Below, one piece after another: positions 59,806 to 64,000 of a stretch of DNA of 64,000 nt; the first letter of the stretch is position 1, and each line of letters starts with the position of its first letter. Source of the DNA: Ochromonas danica (Eukaryota; Sar; Chrysophyceae; Chromulinales; Chromulinaceae); the NCBI GenBank assembly GCA_015146655.1, contig VKHL01000015.1, forward strand, positions 175,064 to 239,063, read 5' to 3'. The notes under the pieces are model-generated. The model was not told where the DNA came from. It did no database searches and saw only the letters and a program-made list of their open reading frames with translations. The position numbers and the translations under genes are program-made.

Positions 59806-61055
59806 CATCGCCGCAATGTTATAAAAATTGCCATTATTGTTATTATTATCGCGTCCATTCATTGAGTTGGAATCACCAACAAGGTTGGGGCCTCGGAAAG
59901 CCATTACTCTGGGATGATGGCCATTGTTTGACATCATACCACGAGCTGTCATATCTTGCTCAACGCAATAAGGCTGAGCCGCATGAGCTTGAGGGACACC
60001 AAGACGGTGTACCAAACTCATACTGGCTGGCCGAGGCGGTAGAATCGGCTGGGCCATCGAAACACAATTGGAGTCTTGAGGCGGAGCATTACCCTTCACA
60101 TATTTCTGCCATGGCATGACCCGAACTGGACTTGAAGGCCAAGAAGCAGTGTGGGGAAGCTGAGAAGAGGAGAAGGATCTTTGCTGCTGCATAGCGGCAC
60201 AATGTTGCAGTTGTTGTTGTTGCAATTGCTTCTGTTGCTGCTGCTCCAATAATTTATCTTGCTGATATTTATTGAACTGTTTGAGCATGTTTCGAGAAAC
60301 CTCCACAGTAAAATGGATACCTGCAGTGGTGGAACCATTCATTGCAGTCACTGCCTCAAAGGCAGAATGCAATCCATCTTCACAAGAATCATAATGGATA
60401 AACGCTACTCCACTTTGTTTTCCGCTGAACTAAAGGAAGAGAACAAGAGAACATGAGAATGTGCAAGAACCCACACAGGAAAGAAAGACAAGACAAGTGA
60501 TCAACAACTCACATGGTCCACTTGAGAGCTTTTGATGCAAATCTCAGTCACTGTGCCAAAGACAGAGAAGATTCGATGCAAATCTTCTGCTTTGACCAAG
60601 CCGTCATACTGCTAAGAAGGCATTATCAGCTCGTAACTAATGCATGCAATCATTATCTCATAGACTCACCTGAGTTGCAGCAAAACGGACATAGATTGAA
60701 TTAATGATCTGGCCTGATTTGTAAAAGCCTGGAATGTTGATAGCATGAGCCCAGTCCACTCTAAGTCAAGCAGTTCATGCTAAGATATCATGTTGAAGTA
60801 GTCTGTCTCTGGAAGAAACCTCGCTAACCTGATTCTCCTGCCCAACAAGGCACACCCACTCATCGTCAACTTGGCATTTCTTGCAGCTTCAAAGCTTTTA
60901 TAAGTGATCAGTCCATCGACATTGACCGAGTCATTGGAGAACAATCGTACACTGGAAATAGTGCCAAAGGGAGAAAAGGAACGAAATAAAACATCCTCAT
61001 TAACATTTGGTGCAAGATCGGTCACCCAAACTGAAGCATACAATGTCGTCGTCAT
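59404..61055 (-). CDS. Two-RRM RNA-binding protein with polyglutamine tail
   Basis: Four exons (61055-60829, 60760-60670, 60608-60513, 60429-59404) give 479 residues. RRM1 runs SVWVTDLAPNVNEDVLF to GRRIRVDWAH, whose end is formed across the first splice. RRM2 runs SIYVRFAATQYDGLVKAEDL, IFSVFGTVTEICIKSS and, after the third splice, GKQSGVAFIHYDS. The remaining ~290 residues are low complexity, with glutamine runs (LEQQQQKQLQQQQLQ at ~60200-60250 and a run of 9-10 Q at 59773-59801), Asn- and Ser-rich. This is an mRNA-binding regulator of the tandem-RRM type; no orthologue can be named. The exon 3 acceptor is a tandem AGCAG site, giving one optional glutamine. Confidence 0.85.
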
Positions 61056-61754
61056 GTAAAGAATAAATGAAATGCAAAGTTTTTTTGCAAAGACGAAGGT
61101 GTGCTATAATAATAAATTTGCTCTTATAAGGTTGTTGACCAACCCAACCCCCAGCAGTGCAGTTGGGAAGATGGAAGCAGGATGGAAGATGGAAGATGAA
61201 GATCAAGTCAAAGAGAAGGCCCGGGCCAAGCTCTGCCTTGTCTCGTTCGCTGTGGATTATTTCCCCGCACATTGCAGTGCGGAAGGCGCTGGCGTCACAG
61301 TCGTGGACTTGGCCACCAAGAAGGCACGGGCCAGACGGCGCCACTGACGCACTGGACTTGAAGCAAAGTTGATGTCCTCTCTCCCAACGCATGCGTCAGA
61401 CTTTCTGCCAGAAGCAGTGAGAGCCAGGGAGTTTTCGCTGTGATGATTTTGCTTCAATGCCAATGGAATGATAGTCAAACTTTGATCTAGTCCACACGAT
61501 AGTCTATTCGTATTGTTGATGATGCCTTGGACAACCAATAACAAAGGGTTAATTTACCAATAATGCAAGAATGCAATGGAAGTCATCAGAACAGTTGCAT
61601 TAACTGATCCATGGACACAAAAGATGAATTTTTTCTTTTTGTGAAACACATAAATAAACAAGAACAAACCGACAGTATAACAACTACAAGTAATAAATAT
61701 ATACAGAGACCAGGATATAAAGGTACTGAGACAGTACAGCATAAAGGTACAGTA
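61056..61754. other. Intergenic gap, about 700 bp
   Basis: Frames of up to 130 codons occur on both strands but have no recognisable product, no splice continuity with neighbours and low-complexity Lys/Arg content. This is probably the promoter of the RRM gene plus the 3' flank of the next gene. Confidence 0.4.
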
Positions 61755-63123
61755 TCAAACAAAGTGGCTAACGCCATGATGTTCGATATGATAGATACGG
61801 TGCTGATTATCGAGATGGAAAACACTGTAACCCTCCACACAAGACATTACGGTCTAACAAGGGAAGCATGCAAAAGAATTAGCTCCACTGATTGACAACT
61901 CAATTCAACTGTACTTACTGTCGCAGGTATCTTCTCATAGTGGTCAGTACCTCCCGTGACTAATTTTAATTGACCAACAACACGAAGACCTTCCGCAACG
62001 AAGGAAGGCAATATGTGAACCGTTTTGTGCTTGTCAACCACCTACAGTGATGGATTAACACGTGCTTGTTCCAGATAGCAGAAGAGACACAAGCCTACCT
62101 GACACCAATCTTCGGACATAATCGTGCCGCATACACGAATTTGCGCATAGACACGGCTCCCTGGACGGTCTTTCTCTTGCGATATCCAACACCGATCAAC
62201 TGTGAAGCTGTAATCGGGGCAACGTCCTACTCTCTTAGAGAAAAACGCTTGAATCTTGGCAAATGAGACAACAAATACAATCAATGAATTCCACCATCAA
62301 AAGAGATTTCTCAGTAGGGAATCTCACCGTAGGTAAGCCATTGACCAGGATGGGCTTGACCCCGGCCAGAACAAGAGAGTGTGATTTTGTTTGAATGTTG
62401 TCGAGGAGGCTGCACGAAGGTAAAGCAAACTGTTCTAGAAACCTGAGATGAAACAAAACATCACATAAAACGTGAGCTTCGTGTGAAGATCATGAGGGCA
62501 AGTCGATTTGCTCACTTGGCTGTGAGGTCAGGGTCAGCGGCGTTGCCCACATTGGCGAACATTGTGAAGAGCATTCGCCGGATGTCGCGCTTGATCACTC
62601 TGGGCACATCACGTACTCTACGCTTGCGCCTATTAATCTCACTAGCATCAATAACAAGATCTGCATCGGGATGGCGCAAACTGAGGTTAACGGCGTTCTC
62701 TCCCTGTCCTTCCTCCACGGTCAGTGAAGTGGGCAGTGAATAGGAGACGCGAGCTCTTTTATTCGAGGACGATTCACTACGGCAAACAAATCAACCTATC
62801 GTTAAGCTGAGCTATATTTCAACAAGCTGATCTGTTTGGCAGTACCTTGAGGAGTCGACATCTCTCCCACAGACCGAGATCGTTGGAGACGAGGCGCCAG
62901 TGACAACACTCTCAGCAAAGTCGAGCACAGAGTCTGTTTCGTCATAATCCAATAAGGACCTCATTGCGCTCAATAAGACATCCTCGCTTTCATCAGAGAG
63001 AGAGACACTTGCTGAGGGAGAAGGACTTGGTGACCAAAACGAACTATCCGCGACTGCCCCCACCATCTCTTCACTTGGATTATTATTTACTCTTTTCTGA
63101 TTAGAATCTTTCAATGTGTTCAT
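61755..63123 (-). CDS. Hypothetical protein, six exons, basic region plus possible NTF2-like fold
   Basis: Six exons (63123-62846, 62776-62516, 62442-62328, 62254-62099, 62041-61919, 61853-61755; introns 57-73 bp) splice in frame to 343 residues. The first ~130 residues are acidic, Ser-rich and disordered, like an activation domain. A basic stretch (INRRKRRVRDVPRVIKRDIRR) follows. The C-terminal ~190 residues look like a compact alpha+beta domain (TIQAFFSKRVGRCPDYSFTV, RVYAQIRVCGTIMSEDWCQ, VEGYSVFHLDNQHRIYHIEH). Its GK-x-F...D-x-x-x-I ending recalls SnoaL/NTF2-like folds. The general layout parallels the 235-residue protein at 8244-8951. Function is unknown; a transcription regulator is a guess. 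The last small exon is less certain. Confidence 0.65.
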
Positions 63124-63556
63124 CTATATTTCTCCGTATTAATTAAATCTATCAACTGCTTCTTTATTTTCCGACGAATGAAAACCTCCCATCTGGCAAA
63201 AGTCGCAATTATTTACTAAAAAGGAAGAAAATTGCCTTCAAAACTCACTTCGAGCTGAAGTTGGCATGGTTTACGGTTTACAACACAGCCCAGCAATTAA
63301 AATCAATCAATTGCACAGACGCCTATTTGTATTATCAAGATCAGGGGCTAAGCACGACGACAACCAGCCCCTCGAAGATTAGACCGCTTACCACTGGGAT
63401 CTGCTCACCAACTGGTTGACTAGTACAGACCACGGCCATACCAAGTCGAATCAGCCATTAACGGTCGCGAATAGAAGAGACCAGCAGCTTGCTGGAGCCC
63501 AACTCTCCGATAGCGAAGCCAACTATTTCGTAGATATCCATCTCAACGCTCCCGTC
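63124..63556. other. Intergenic gap, about 430 bp
   Basis: Between two minus-strand genes; the right part overlaps shadow frames of the neighbouring gene. No RNA gene or repeat was seen. Confidence 0.45.
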
Positions 63557-64000
63557 TTAGTTGTTCTTGCCGCTAGTGCCGCTTCCACGACCTGTCAAAC
63601 GGCGAATTTCGGCGGCATTCGCTTCAGCGAGAAAGCCGTCCAAATCCAAAGTGTCATGAGTCTTCTTGGAGTCATCTCCACGACCATGGAAAGAGTACTT
63701 GCCACTGTGGCCATAACCTCCTCGCCCACCTTGAGCTCTACCACTTCCACCGTGTCCGAATGACTTACTGGAAGATGTGGACGACGCGATGGACAATCCT
63801 GCTGGAGGAAGGGAGGGTGTGTTGCCCGAAAAGCTCGCAGCCAAATATATCTCATCGTCATCTTCACCCTGGATGAAAACGATGACGATTAGACAAGAAA
63901 GGACATAACATCGAGCAAGCACTTACTTCCATTTCGCCTTGCATTGAGTTGATCATTAAAACCCTCTGCTTGAGCTTCTCCTTTTCAATGCGCAGTTCTT
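63557..64000 (-). CDS. C-terminal part of a coiled-coil, Gly/Ser-rich protein (5' end outside window)
   Basis: Two exon pieces are visible on the minus strand: 64000-63927 (open at the window edge) and 63868-63557, separated by a 58-bp intron (GTAAGT...CCAG). The spliced frame reads ELRIEKEKLKQRVLMINSMQ, then GEDDDEIYLAASF, a Ser/Gly/His-rich stretch (GGRGGYGHSGKYS) and a final LDGFLAEANAAEIRRLTGRG. The leading charged helix looks like the end of a coiled coil, as found at the tail of kinesins or other cytoskeletal proteins, but the family cannot be named from about 128 residues. Confidence 0.65.

Noticed and set aside
61000-61544. Minus-strand frames of 95-130 codons upstream of the RRM gene
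   Set aside because: No domain, no splice continuity, and they overlap each other in different frames; likely 5' flank.

Overview
The window is nuclear DNA from a flagellated protist, most likely a stramenopile (heterokont) and possibly an ochrophyte alga. Four lines of evidence support this. (1) Many genes are split by short GT-AG introns, mostly 52-88 bp. (2) The central 3878-residue surface protein carries a very long PSxQPS-type repeat stalk, a style common in stramenopile cell-surface proteins. (3) Several genes are flagellar or microtubular: a CCDC39 axonemal ruler protein, katanin p80 and an Sfi1-like centrin-binding protein. (4) Two RNA-processing enzymes, a DEAD-box helicase and a TruA pseudouridine synthase, begin with signal-peptide-like segments, which would fit bipartite plastid targeting. 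The last point is inference only. No prokaryotic operons, viral genes, rRNA or tRNA genes were seen.

Layout: 1-991 (-) is a partial unknown protein, head-to-head with a lysine-rich unknown protein (1181-3006 +). A three-exon cytidine-deaminase-fold protein (3468-5407 +) converges on an Sfi1-like gene (5598-7654 -). A small basic-region protein (8244-8951 -) is separated by a motif-rich promoter region from an intronless 11.6-kb gene (9597-21233 +). That gene encodes a secreted/membrane protein with a PSxQPS stalk, a REJ/PKD-like ectodomain, EGF-like cysteines and a polycystin-1-like membrane part. Next come RhoGDI, a DEAD-box helicase, and a single-chain mRNA capping enzyme (tunnel-type triphosphatase plus guanylyltransferase). 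Two tandem five-exon APC-superfamily transporters (27128-29141 and 30199-32210) follow.

The second half holds a plastid-type DEAD-box helicase, STRAP (WD40), PCID2/Thp1 (TREX-2), enoyl-CoA reductase TECR/Tsc13, katanin p80, CCDC39, TruA, an ALADIN-like WD protein whose intron holds a 300-bp (GA)n tract, and an eight-exon 2183-residue EF-hand protein. It ends with the splicing factor CWC22, a two-RRM polyQ protein, a six-exon unknown protein and a partial coiled-coil protein running off the right edge.

Genes are packed tightly. Many pairs are head-to-head with under 200 bp between start codons (991/1181, 24532/24729, 34382/34545, 37418/37601, 55752/55830), so shared bidirectional promoters are likely. 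Most other neighbours converge tail-to-tail within 120-300 bp. Exon structures below were deduced by eye from splice sites and frame continuity and have not been tested against transcripts.
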